A DNA stretch of 64,000 nt, from positions 1,116,001-1,180,000 of the forward strand of contig NJPS01000079.1 in the NCBI GenBank assembly GCA_002946415.1. The letters are read 5' to 3'. The translations under genes and the position numbers were made by a program. The notes under the pieces were generated by a model. That model ran no database searches, had not been told where the DNA came from, and saw only the letters and a program-made list of their open reading frames with translations. Shown here piece after piece: positions 21,789 to 33,740 of this stretch (position 1 is the first letter of the stretch; the number at the start of each line of letters is the position of its first letter). The stretch comes from Rutstroemia sp. NJR-2017a BVV2 (lineage: Eukaryota > Ascomycota > Leotiomycetes > Helotiales > Rutstroemiaceae).

Positions 21789-23767
21789 ATCGTCTTCAGT
21801 TCCTTGCAGTCCTTGATATCTCTGTTGATGCGGGCTAAGATGCCTATGGTTCGTTCTGCAAACTATATATGTTTACGCCTGTGTAGGGGAGATGAGTCGC
21901 ACTATAAATGATATTCCTCGGCCGAATCATTCCAATATCCCATCCAATCTCGAGGCTGGTGAGAAGCCCTCGCGCGGGTTCGGAACAATGCATAAGCCTC
22001 CATCAATACCACATCCCTGGCGCGGAGGTAAAGGCAACACGCTCGTTCTCTACAGGACGGAGTTGAAGATATCAGCCCTGCTTGATATGTCACACCTGAT
22101 GAAAAACCAGTGAAATCAAAGAGAGAGGCGGCAGGAAACTTCTGTCTTGAAAAATATTGAGTTATTATCTACCAATCAATGCTGAGTTAAAACGCCGTGT
22201 TGCATCGTATCGTCGGATCGGCGAATATTCGAAATTGATGCTTATGAAGGCGTTACAAGAGGAGGAGGCAGGCTTTGAAGCCGGATGAACCACAGCCGGT
22301 GGTAGAATAGGCGGGCGCATACATGCAGCAAACGACACCATTGCCTATTCACCGATTATGATCGCAACCTACTCAATTTGGTAATGCTTTACAAATGTAC
22401 TAATATTTCAGCTGACGACAAGGACATTTAGATGCTTGGGTGTAACTGAAATGAAAAAAGTAACCATACTTCGACTATGATTGCCAATTATTGGACTGCG
22501 GCTTCTGTATCTAGCACCATGCAGAAATTCGTCTTCCAATCTTTGCGTCCACCCAAACTCCGGCCTGCATTTGGCTTCTTTGTGTTGCGTAGCTTTATGC
22601 ATTTCTTCCTTCCGTTGTTCTGTAACGAAACTTGGCCGAACTTCAAGCATAGCCTTCATGAACCGTGGAAGACATTATAGGACACGTCGAGATGACTTGC
22701 AACTAGGAAAAATAAACAGCAGAGATTTTAAATCTCAACGAAAACTATTAGAATTAAAGAGCTAGAATGCACGGTCCGTTTAGAGGCTGATGATGGTAAG
22801 AGTATGTTAGTAATTCTGGGCGACCATGAGCCGCAGAAGACGCCCAGAGCTTTCCAGGTCCCCTGGCCATGTTTCTTTTTCGCCAACCGTCAAATCACAC
22901 TCCGCATCTGCACACCTCCACATAAGGACCCCGGGACATCGGTCAGCAACACCCATCTCTTTTGCCCTCAACTTCGCTGTTTTTGCAGAACTGGTCAGTA
23001 AGGTTACATAGCCCGAGGTCCTGGCACACTTCATCAGCTTTTACCGAGTAGTTTCCCATTCCATGTAGGTTGGGCCAATTAAAAGTGCTGATTCTACTCT
23101 CCCGAGCCTTCCCTCAACGCCTTGATTCATAAGAGGAGCCGCACCAATATTCACTTCCAGGATACACTGAATAACAATTATTAATGGCAAATATTTGGCT
23201 GGGGTATAGTAAGCGTCAGTGCTCGAAAATCACGCAACCTTTGTACCATAGGAAACAGATAAATTCTCCGCATCTATCTCCAACTTAATTGGGGGAGTAA
23301 TTCAATGAATATAGTTTGTTGATTAGCTTGAGTACCCTTATATTAGAGAAGTTACTAGAAGCAAATTTACATTTGTTTCCACACGTACTATATACCTCTG
23401 CAAAGAATGAGAAATGAACAGTAATGGGATATCTTACAGATACAGACGCAGACCACCCTAGCATTCAGCTGGATAAGCTATCTAAATTATGAAGCTTGTG
23501 AGTGTAACTATGGCATTGGGCTTCGGCAAGTGATGCGAGGCGAGAGGTAATTGCATATACTTGCTGCTGCGGCTCGCCCCTGGTCCTGGACAAATCAGAT
23601 CCAAGTGCAGCCACAATTTTCATCCAGGCTATTTCCTACATGTACAGCCACCAACATCAAGGAGGAGGGTGATCGGCGATTGCAGGAAACTGTGGCCTTC
23701 TTAAATCACCTTGGTTATTGGCACATTGCATTATCTAAATTTGATAGTTGATTGAAGGCTCTACCAA
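21789..23767. other. Intergenic, no gene supported
   Basis: This lies between the divergent AAA gene (minus) and the DUF7708-type gene (plus). Short frames at 22408-22680 and 22804-23034 occur on both strands without domains or splice support. The segment ~22820-23040 is more GC-rich than its surroundings and might be a small relic. Confidence 0.45.
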
Positions 23768-25694
23768 ATGTCGTCACAAACCAAAGGCACAGCCCAGCGC
23801 ACAAAGCGCTTCTCCGAAGAAGATCTGTAAGGATCCACTGGAATATAGTACTTCATCCAAACTAAGAACCACACAGGAAAACAGTCCAGAGCTCAGAAAA
23901 CGAACAACGCCAATTCAAGGAGTTCGTTGTTGCAAGCAAGGCGTTCTCCACAGCCGAGAAGGCAGCGATTAAGCTTAACACCATCGCTGAATTCACCGCC
24001 TTCTGGGCGAAGGCCGATGATTCCAAGAAACAATTCGACCGTAGTCATGAGAAGGGTGCCGGTTTATGGGCTAAGCGTTATCAAGAATCGGCAGTTGTTG
24101 TCAACGGCTTCATGGAGAACTTCTCACCCATTCTCGACATCGTCAAAACCTTTGCCGCGCCGTATGGTGGTATGGCAGTTGGGATCATATCAGTTCTTTT
24201 CACGGTATGATTCACGAAAGTTTTAAATTTACTAATCTGAGCTTACAACAAAAGGTTGCAAAAAACAAAACCGAGATTGAAGAACGACTACAATCAACCA
24301 TATCTTCAATCACAGACCGATTGCCAGGCCTGAAAGTGTACCAGCGTATCTATAATGATGCTGATGAATTAGATACTCTGCTTCAAAATCGAATTGTAGC
24401 AGCGTACCAAAGCTTCATTAATTTCTCTATTGCTGCAACAAGATATTATAAGAATGGGGGGCCACGTACGTATCTCAGCAATGGGCAGATATTGGAACCA
24501 AATTATGATCTAATTGTTTGGGTTTAGGACGGTGGCTAAAAGCATTAGGGTCGTCGACTAGCATTCAAGATAAGGCCAACCAAGTGCAGGATAACATAGT
24601 AGAAATACGACGGCTATGCGAGGAGTTGCTAAGCAAAAATGTGGATGAAGTCAAGCGAATTAACAAAGGTAATTTTTCAAAAAGATTCATTAGCTCCGAG
24701 GATACTAACAATATGAGTAGATCAGACAGTACGCATTCAAGGTAAGCTAAGCTCTAATCGATAAACACCAATTAACACAATTGCGCAGACTTACAAGCAC
24801 GGCTAGAAGGTATGTATCTTAACGCAACATTTTTGAAGTCCATTGCACTAAGTATAGTATATAGGAATGCAAATCAGAGGTGACAATGACCGTGTAAGAG
24901 AGATTCAACAACTTCTCAACCTTGAGAACTTCTCGGAGAAAACCCAGCGTGAAGAATTGGAGAAATATTGCCTTGCCTTAGACTCTGACGATCAGCTCAA
25001 CTCAGGCTATTTTCAGCAGATGCGAGATGAAGAGCTTGATCTCTTCAGACATCATTCTGACTACCAGCGATGGGACAGGTCGCCGCAGCGTTGCTTGATG
25101 ATCCTCTCGGGCTATAATAATGAAAGCATCAATGGTATAGATCAGTGCTGGATGTCGCCTGTAGCAACAGCTAAGATAAGCGATCTCGACCAAGAATGTG
25201 GACGTACTATTTATGCCTACAGCATACTTCCACAACAAGGAAAGTTGGCTTACGATGTCCTCTCAGCGATCCTTCTCCAGTTGCTGATACGGAAAATCCA
25301 CGTATTGAGAGATGAGAAGCAGTACACTGAGCTATTCTGGGAACTTCGAAAGTTTCAAGATTGCGGGAAGTTAAGCAAAAGTGAGGCGAACGATGACCAG
25401 ATGCTCGCTACATTTCATAGCGTCGCTCTGAGTGCAATCAACTTTTTTGATGAGTCGGAATCCGTATATATCATAGTGGACAGGGTCGATAGGTGCCGCG
25501 ATTGGAAGAAGGTTGATCATCGCAAGATATTGTTAAAGTGCCTTGTTAAGTTGGTTGAAGGAGCGCGGTGCAACCTCAAAGTGCTTGCTGTTATCAACGG
25601 ACAGAGTTGGCCAGTAGAGAAATATAAGGATATTATTGAGAGGAATATACAAGATAAAGTTATTATTCACGAGGCAGAACAAGGTTATAGATAA
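23768..25694 (+). CDS. DUF7708-type protein with degenerate P-loop NTPase region
   Basis: Seven exons give 536 aa in exact phase: 23768-23826, 23877-24204, 24255-24465, 24528-24668, 24721-24741, 24789-24809, 24865-25694. The N-terminal part matches the DUF7708 pattern (LWAKRYQESAVVVNGFMEN, PILDIVKTFAAPYGGMAVG, SFINFSIAATRYYKNGG). In fungi this precedes STAND/NLR-like or ankyrin regions. Two 21-nt exons each encode seven residues (DQTVRIQ, DLQARLE) of a coiled coil. The C-terminal part has the layout of an NTPase, with a beta strand CLMILSGYN where a P-loop would be, WMSPVATAKI, and a Walker-B-like VYIIVDRVDRC. However, there is no GxxxxGK[ST], so ATP binding is doubtful. No C-terminal repeats follow. 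A role in fungal non-self or stress signalling is an inference from the family. Confidence 0.87.
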
Positions 25695-25699
25695 ATTGA

Positions 25700-26510
25700 A
25701 TTATTATATGATAAATATACTCTAGTCCTAATTTGACTTCTCCCCCATGTGCCAATGTATATCCAATCCGCCAAACTCGGCACCCAAGTAACCATCATAG
25801 CGATGAGGCATAAGATCGCAACGCGTGTGTAAGTGCAGGCTGCTACTTTCGCCGCACTTACTGAGTCGAGCGGTTCGACTGCAATTCCTTGATCTCTGAC
25901 GGCTTTGGCTAGACTGCGGAATTCTCTCCGGGCATTGAAGGTCGGTTCGCAATGATTATGTAGAGAACCATGGCCACGGTGATGATGATACTATTTTTTT
26001 TATCGGCGCTTTTCGTGGCGAAGAGCTACGATATGGGTGGAGAAGACTCACAAGAGTGCAGCACAGAATGCGTAGGTTCTCCACTCGTCCCATTTCGGTG
26101 AGATTTGACATCACGAACCACCATTCCCGCACATTTGGCCCAGCTCCAGACTGTGTGCGCACAGAAAAAAACAGAAAGACTAATGCACCATGGCTCCAAG
26201 GCCCGGATACCTTCCGCGGTCCGGTGAAGTGTGGACATCAAGTGAACGTTAAGCGCCATCGCCAGAGTCCAATTCGTATCGGCTGGCATGAACCTATGAG
26301 TCTCATTAGTTTATGTGCCTACATTTAGAGGGGCATGGTTATTTACCATTGAATGAGGAAAGCATGCAGTTGACAGAGCGTCCCATCAGCATTCACCGAA
26401 GCTGATCGACTTCTGAAAGCTGCAACGTTCGCAAGAATATTGCCAGATGTCGCCCAGAGAAACCCCAAACTCCATGCAAGCAAGAGCTCGTCCTAGGTCC
26501 ACTGCTTCCA
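25700..26510 (-). pseudogene. Relic of a cAMP-receptor-like 7TM GPCR
   Basis: On the minus strand a broken series of frames reads as a fungal Dicty_CAR/Git3-like receptor. TM2-TM3: LLLAWSLGFLWATSGNILA, then TLCQLHAFLIQ joined by an intron (GTAAAT to ATAG) to FMPADTNWTLAMALNVHL, the typical TM3 block. A WDEWRTYAFCAAL segment joins across a second intron to IIITVAMVLYIII (TM5). FNARREFRSLAKAVRDQG is the third cytoplasmic loop, and YTRVAILCLIAMMVTWVPS is TM6. Frame changes occur near 26150, 26070 and 25950, and the TM5 frame meets a stop at about 25915. No intact start or C-tail is visible. It lies tail to tail with the DUF7708 gene. The receptor class is recognised from memory of family motifs; decay is seen directly. 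Confidence 0.7.
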
Positions 26511-26972
26511 GGAACCACGAAGCTGACTATCGATTGTGGAAGATGATAAGTGTGGGTCAGACCACCTACTGCCACAATCCACTCATTTACGGTGGGTAGG
26601 TGCATAGGTGCGGTAGCTTAGGTGATTATGACTGATTCATTTATTATGGGCATATGGCCCTTCTTCATAGCCCTCCTCTCTATCCCCATCCGATGTTCAG
26701 TTCAATTACATTAGGTGATTCGTGAATATGCCGAAAATAAGACTTCCGTCATTACTACCGATTGAATGGCTAGTGAGGCTTTCGGACTGGCCTAGGGAGG
26801 GTAGCAACACCCATCCGGTCGACCACACAATAACCCTTTCGTTGCGAAAACCCAGGCAGACTTTTCTTGTCTTCACAAATCGTGAAGCCGGGGAGAAGAT
26901 CACACCATCCACTCGATTATCACTTTACTGGTTGCCCCATTGGCCTGCGTTTCCACCACCTCCCTGACAGTC

Positions 26973-27373
26973 TTAGCCTCCACCACCGGAGTATCCTATT
27001 TCTTGTTAGTATTTTGGCTGAATGAGTCAGAAATTGATTGCTAAACTTACCACTGCTTCTACCACCTCCTTGGTATCCGCCTTTGATGACAAAGATCTCT
27101 ACGCAAGCAGAAATTGAAGAGTAGAGATAGACCATAGATGGCAGTATTCTTAGGTGATATTCACCAATGTTATTGTCGTACATCTTGTCGAGATGAATCA
27201 CTTGGCGAGAAAGAACGTGGTGGAGAGTGGATAATCTTGCTAATCTGCTTAAGTCCTCTTGTCAGAATACGGTCTATGAAGTGTGGGAGGAAGTTGGATG
27301 ATTTTCGTCGTGGCCGACGCCGGCTGTCGTCAGTCTCGTTACGCCGATCTTTCACTATACACGAGGAGTCCAT
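26973..27373 (-). CDS. Possible small basic protein with Gly-rich tail
   Basis: A minus-strand ATG at 27373 opens about 66 residues rich in Arg and Ser (RRRPRRKSSNFLPHFIDRIL). Downstream, a segment encoding KGGYQGGGRSS ends at a GTAAGT donor. After a ~65-nt intron with a CTAAC branch and TAG acceptor it continues GYSGGGG and TAA at 26975-26973. The Gly/Tyr tail and last intron are convincing. The link between the first part and the tail is not resolved, because the first frame stops at about 27170 and no phase-correct intron was found. Treat as a tentative gene. Confidence 0.35.
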
Positions 27374-28727
27374 ACTTACATTCAAAAATAAATAGCAGAG
27401 AAGGAAACAGCTAGGTTTCTTGATGCGAACTGAAATCCTGTGAAGGACAGTGTGCGAATGTGATGTGTAGCTATATGACGCGACCCTCGAGTTTTTCTGA
27501 GCCGCAAGTCAGTTTATTTCACAATCCGCAATGGAACAAAAGAGCAATGAGCATGCCTAGAACTCGAAAGAATGTAAAGCAAAGTATGTCTCACCAAGAA
27601 CTCGAGAAATTGGCGATTTGCATTTGAAAAGCAAAATAGTGTAAAGTTCTCCTTCGGCAGAGGTTTTTCGTAGATGATGTTGACAGGAAGGTCTGGAAAG
27701 CGAGATATTGAATGTGCGGGATATAACAGTATTTTCTAGGACCCGCTTGTCACAGACTGTTGTATATTTAACCTCGACTGCTCGATTTGAAGGGCTTGAG
27801 TGACTGCATATCAAATCCAACAACTGAATTATGAGTCATGACTTGGATAGAAATGATTGAACGTATAGCATCAATGCAATGAACCCAATTCTTGAAATGC
27901 ACTGCCAGATGGAATCAAGAAAAAACAAAGTAAGGGTGGGCTTTCATGCTCCTGTGCTTTAATCCCCCTTCCAGCTGTCCCATCACCACTGCGACTATTC
28001 ACTAGTCATCAAATTTGCAGTAGATGGGCATTCGCATGTGCACTGCGCTGCACGCATATTGCCACTATCCAAATATAAAACAGTAGTATGGAACGAGTGC
28101 CCGCCGTTGAGCTTTATTCAGGTCAGCTCAGTGACTCTCCCCTTTTGAAATGGATAACCTGCATGGAATTTGTCTTGGAGGAGCCTCATCATCGACGACC
28201 CTCCCCCATGAAACCATCCCGTGGGGGAACCTGTGCTTCAATGCAGCTTCTTTGATCTGCGTAAGAACATGTGCCGAAATATACTGACTTGAGAAAATTC
28301 GTTACACCGTTGCGCATGCCCCAGTCAAATTACTTCACGAGCGGCCTCTGCGCTCATTTTTTCACTCCATATATCATAGGGATTTACAGCAGTATCTGCA
28401 GTTTTGCAAACCGTATTTTTGCATCCTGATCATCTACTTGGCTCAATGCAACTATCAAAACTTGAGTGCCACTAGATTACGCCGAAATTTTCAATACGGC
28501 CACTGGTAATACCAATTATAGCTCGTTCAATGCTGTCGTGGGGAGGTGTACGGACATTCCTCAAACCTTCTCGATGTAGACGAAGTTCGTGAGGTTGGGC
28601 AGATATGCTCCAAAGCCATATCTCCCAAAGAATTGTCTTTCAACCCAAATCATAAGCTGGGAGTCACTGGTAGAAAATCCAAAAAGGACCAAGTGCTCTT
28701 GACGGAGATTTCCCACAGATCTCGCCA
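27374..28727. other. Intergenic, no gene seen
   Basis: AT-rich sequence with only short frames on either strand and no splice-supported coding segment. The last part is downstream of the regulator gene that ends at 28728. Confidence 0.5.
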
Positions 28728-31153
28728 TTAGGCAGGTCCATCATTCCACTCCCAGTCCTTCAACAATTGTTGCACTCGATAATCCGTTGCCCAACCAAGA
28801 TCCGTCTCTATGTCTCGCAACAAATCAAGAATAACTTTACGCTCACGATTTTCCGTCAAGCATTGGCCCGCGACAAAAAGGGGTTGCACTTGATGTATCC
28901 TCACGGAGCCTTCTGGTCTACCTAAAGCAATACCAAGAATCTCATGACTATGATATCTCGTTTCCATTTCAATTGTCCTATAAGAATGAAGCCTATTTGC
29001 CACAGTAGATCGTCGAGTTGTTGATTCATGAGGTTTGTTGATCAGAAGAAGGATCTTGGTGAAATGATACGATTGCATCGTGGACCCGCACATTGGAATG
29101 CTATACCATATTTCCGAGAAAACGGCTCGAGGCGAGTCTGCAGGAATGCTACCATCGGTAATTTTAGGTAGACGTGCACATGGCTTGAAAGTCTCGGGGA
29201 GACCCTGATACCAGATGTCCAATTCCTTAGCTAGCTCATGCCATCTCTCAAGCAGTGTCATTTGATTGATGCCAAAGACCGCCGACGGGCTACCTCTATC
29301 TTGTGGATAGACATTATCGATAGAGTCTCCGGTAGCGAGGAAATTGACAATTTTCGACATGAGCCATATTAAAGCATTGGAAATCATATCCTCGCGCATG
29401 GATAGCTGATTCTCAGAATTTGAATCGACTTGGTTACTTGGCATAACGAATCCATGATCATCCAACAACAGGCCCGCAGCCCTCCAGAGGTCCCAATCTT
29501 CTGTGTTGAGTCGTGTTTGGCTTTCGTTAATAACTATGGCATAATTAGACCCTGCAAGACACGTAGGAGCAAGACTCACTCACAGGCAGCCAAGAAGTCT
29601 TGGCGAGCGAAGTTCCAGAACGTAGCTCTTCTAGCAGTCGATGGTTTCATTCGTTCTGCCAATGACCCAGGTGTGGAAGGAGATCGTAGAGGCATCATCC
29701 CTTCTCTATCGGCAAGGTCAAATAAGGATTTTGTGCCGCTGAGATGCCGGGACCAAGCTACATTTGCATTATCCAGAAATTCATATACACATAGTATTGC
29801 TGCGGAAGCTATTGTTTCGTCTGCGTCGTGATAGACTGGCCTCGATAATCGACGTCGCTTTTTCCCCGGGCCTTGAATAGCTTGTGGTGATCGAATGCTC
29901 GCTGGGGTATTAAATCGCTCATCTGCCATTGGCGTCATCGGAGTCTCCTGACTGCCAGAATGCGATAGCTCCTCCATCAGTAGCGATATCGCTTTGTCGT
30001 AATATTTCGCGCCGATGTACATCCAGTCAACATTCTCGGAATTCGGGTACAGCTCCATGTTCGCCTGATCACTCACTATACCACCTACAACTGCCTTTCG
30101 TCCTCCAACACGGCCCAACTGTTTCGCAGCGTAGGCACATACCGAGTATCTGAGCAGTGGATTCGAGACGGCGAGTACAGGCACATGATGTGCAAAATAG
30201 CAACCAAGGTCGAATAGGTCCATCCTAGAATGGTCCTCCATCAGTAATATTCCAAGCTCGACGTTAGAATTCCCTACCATTGTCCTGTCGTTTCACCGAA
30301 ATGGCGCAACAGGAATGCGACCTCGTGTTCTGTAACGCTGTCGACATCGCTAATAAAGGGATTCGAATTCGAGAATGGGTTCACAGATGGATCAACCGAA
30401 GGGGAAGCTGTGCGCAAGATCAGCAGAATTCCTTTATATCAGCGCGCTTCATACTCAATGGTGCTTCCGATCCGGTAGGGTTCAATATGAAGTCTAAATT
30501 GTTGGCAGTATGTTGCGGGGTATTGATACCCCGTGGTGATTGGATTGGCACAGATAACTGTCGCATGTATTGCATATTCGTGGTCGCTGCGGTCGATAAA
30601 GCTTCCAGTCCAGGAGCTCCGTATGAGGACAGGTCGTAAGTAGTATTGCTTGTGTCTTCTGGCTGATTGGGAGGGCTGGGCGAGTCGGGTTGCTCTGGTT
30701 CTGGAGTGTCTTCCATGTTGAAAGGGTCGGTGACATGGAAGAAAGTTACTGTCCCTCGGATGTCAATTTGAAGTCTGAAGACGAGAGCGAAACTGCAAGC
30801 TGCTCGCAGATCCTACCTTTCTTCGGCACATCAACCCAAATGCTCTCTTCGTTGAATGTGTTTCTGTATGCATAGAACGCCCCCAGCTTCGCACTCCCAT
30901 CACCACTTGCGCCATCCTCACTTCCGTTCATTGAAGCATTTTGTTGATGACGAAATACCACCCCATCGCTCGCGACGCATTTCCGAGACGCTTTCCGACA
31001 TTGGCCACACTGAGGCTTCACCTCGTCACATTTGAGCTTTCTTTGGCGGCAGGTTTGACTATGAAAGGAACAAAGTTAGGTTAGGTAAGCAGGTTGTGCG
31101 AAAGAGAAAAAAGGCTATGTATGAAGGCCCTACCATCCTGTTCGAGACCGCAT
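28728..31153 (-). CDS. Zn(II)2Cys6 transcription factor, ARCA-like
   Basis: Six exons in exact phase (31153-31134, 31058-30817, 30748-30455, 30407-30278, 30224-29584, 29533-28728) encode 710 aa. The first exon is only 20 nt and carries the first cluster Cys; the rest of the cluster follows after a 75-nt intron. The complete zinc cluster is C7-x2-C10-x6-C17-x6-C24-x2-C27-x6-C34 (CQTCRQRKLKC, CGQCRKASRKC). Next come blocks typical of this fungal regulator group: IWVDVPKK, VTFFHVTDPFNM, DHEVAFLLRHF-like (EHEVAFLLRHFGETTGQ), MDLFDLGCYFAHHVP, and an INESQTRLNTEDWDLWRAAG block in the middle-homology-like region. Nuclear DNA-binding regulator; targets unknown. All introns are 47-75 nt. No defect seen. 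Confidence 0.92.
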
Positions 31154-32338
31154 TGCCACGAAAGCACCATTATCTCATCTCCATCTATGTTCCTGCTTCT
31201 AGACAATGGTATGTAATGTTGTCGATTTAGGATATGAATGTGTCATACAAGTAACATCGTGAGTTTTTTTGCGTGTACGGAGTACTTCGTAACTTGACGT
31301 TAGCAGGCCATACTTCAGCCAGTCTTGGTTCAGCGCACAGTTCTTCTTTCCTTGTTCCTGGACCTTTTCCCCGCTGTAATTTGGCGTTCCAGAACTTAGG
31401 TGGGTCTGCTTATTCTTAGGGTCGGTAGGGGGTGGTGTTCCGGAACCCTACGCTGAATTGGGTCTAAAACATAAGATTAGCACGTGCTGAGAGGATCCTC
31501 CCCGCCATCCACACTTCTTTCCAGCATCGTATCTCCCAATCGTCTTATTCATGCATTCGATACCGTTCTTGTCAGCAACACTCTTATCTGAACTTCGCAA
31601 GCCACGTCTTGATGAACGGCCCCCCTCGCGCTGACTCAACCCTGAGCTAGTCCTTCCACAAGTAGACAATGCATACAGGATGTTCACCAGCCTACTAGAT
31701 CACTGTAAGGTGCTCAAGTGCTGAGCAGAACTAGCTTGTCCTCCGTGTCACACATCCGGCAACATTCACAAACCCAACGGACTTGATATCTAAAGTCTCA
31801 GACCATACTATCGAAGGGTTATGTGCTGGGCTCGAAACTCCTCACTCGGAACATACAGCGAGCATATTCGATAGTCTTGGTCTCTGCTTCCACCCTAGAC
31901 AATATATACACCAGATTCGACTTCTACTGCCTTTCTTACATCTGCTGAATACCATTCATGACCAAACCAATAATGGCTGGAACAAAAGAATGGACCAAAG
32001 GAACAGCTGCCGAGAGCGACAAAACCCTGCTTAGGTGAGGAAACCGTATTGTCCCTATGGTCTGAAGTTTTGCCCGCAGTTGACGGTCCCATATTCTTCA
32101 GAATACGACACAACTGACGGTTGAGGATCAGTCGCCCAATGCAGTTCTCTATTCTTGTTTCATGTTTTCTCGAGTGGAAGAAAATAACATCAATCGCTTT
32201 GCTTCTGAGAATATGTTCGTTAACTTATATGTTTTGTTTCCTCCCATCTGGCTCATGACACGTATTCATCCTTTCCTTGGTTTAGAATGATGAAATTGAC
32301 ATAACATTAAAGCTTATAAGCGTCCACAGCCTTCGTTC
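31154..32338. other. Intergenic: regulator promoter and GTPase 3' flank
   Basis: No gene is supported. The first ~300 bases are the promoter side of the Zn2Cys6 gene. Short frames at 31448-31687 and 31783-32113 occur on both strands and show nothing recognisable. Confidence 0.5.
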
Positions 32339-33410
32339 TCATTTCCATACATCCAGTTCCTTTTCAAATCTTGCTAGGGTTGTTTCTGCTTCCTCAAGTC
32401 GGCTTTTGACTTCCGCCAACTCGTCGTTCGTTCTCTCTCCTCTATGGACGGCTTTCTCTAGTTGTTTGCTTTCCTTGTTCAACCTCTTCACCTCTAGCCG
32501 CGCGGCTTTCGCATTTCTTTTCGACTGAGCCGAGACTATGGCCCCTGCTTTCGTCTTCCACAAAAGTACCTTTTCCTGCATCTCTTTCTGAAGCGCAATC
32601 TGGACTGGTTCTCCTTGCCCTAGCAAATCTGTCACAATCCTCGCAGAATTTTCACGCGAAGGTTGAAAGGGATACTTTGTGACTTCGCTTCCGATCTTGA
32701 GGTCCTTCCACATGGTCATGAAGGGCGTCTCGACTAAGGGGTTCCGTGTTATGTACTTATTAAGCACAAGGCGCAAGCGGTTATGGTGAATTTTCCCCAC
32801 CATACTTGCCATGACTTTAACGTTATATGTGCATCGATCATCGACATCATTGTTGATGTCGTGCAAATATATGAATCCTGCCACTTTGTAATAACCGTAT
32901 CTATTAAAATACCCGGCATTAGCCTGACCTTACCACAAATATCCTACGGATCTGAGGCTGCTTACGATGCATCTAAATATTCTGCGATAATCTTCAAGAT
33001 AACCATATCTGACGGTGGATGATCTTGGAAGCCAGGCATCTCCACAAACATTACTCTCATGCCATTTTCGAGTCGGACCTCCTTTGCCGCCTGGATCTTC
33101 CTTGTCCGCTCATGATCCTCATTATCGCCGTGTGATTGGCACAGCTCATGTCGTTGTGTGAAGGTGTCGATGAACTAAACGCGATGAACACAAAGTATTA
33201 GAATTTTCGAAATGCTTGGAGAAGTGAAATTATTTGATACCGTGCTTTTTCCCGCTCGGGTTGTGCCCATGAGTCTGGGGATGTTAGCTAACAAGTAACC
33301 ACTGCATGAAATGGCTGAACTCACGCAATGATAAGTCCGGAATCTCTTGTGTGCGATTCAGCGATCTCGTGGTCTCGTGCCGTTTTAAAGAGCCTGGCAA
33401 ACCCTCCCAT
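32339..33410 (-). CDS. P-loop GTPase-like protein (fungal G-domain family)
   Basis: Four exons in exact phase (33410-33325, 33274-33241, 33174-32966, 32900-32339) encode 296 aa. Walker A/G1 is at residues 32-40 (GTTRAGKST). A G3-like EMPGFQDH replaces DxxG with a Glu-Met-Pro-Gly, and a beta strand GFIYLHDIN matches the 'GxIYLHRI' block of fungal G-domain proteins. The G4 region reads VLNKYIT, without the usual Asp. The C-terminal ~75 residues are a charged coiled coil (KRNAKAARLEVKRLNKESKQ). The family is AIG1/septin-like and largely uncharacterised in fungi. It is divergently paired with the CorA-like gene at 33741. GTP binding is likely; the specificity is uncertain because G4 is atypical. 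Confidence 0.87.
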
Positions 33411-33740
33411 GATGTGTTCCAGAATTTTGAGAATTTTGTACAGCGAATGAGTATCAGAGTAAGCTGAAGGCGTTAGATATATTCATGAGTAACTTTACAG
33501 CTCTCTTTGCTGTACAACCGAGGCAAACTTTCAGCTGCGGATGTCTCCGTTGAGGGCTGCTCAGCTCCTGCAAGTTCCGGGAATCTGCTTTGCCTGGTTG
33601 GCTAGATCTCACTGTCACGGCGTAACCGTAACCAAGCCACAATCCCCTGTGTATTTTCAATAATGCTAAGCTAGTGCGGAGAAATAAGTACGAGGCCTGA
33701 TCCTCTTGAACACCCAATCTGGACTTTGAAACAAACCTTC
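33411..33740. promoter_or_regulatory. Shared divergent promoter region (330 bp)
   Basis: Only 330 bp separate the ATG of the GTPase gene (minus) from the ATG of the CorA-like gene (plus). The region must contain both promoters, so co-regulation is plausible. I see no specific operator. Confidence 0.55.
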
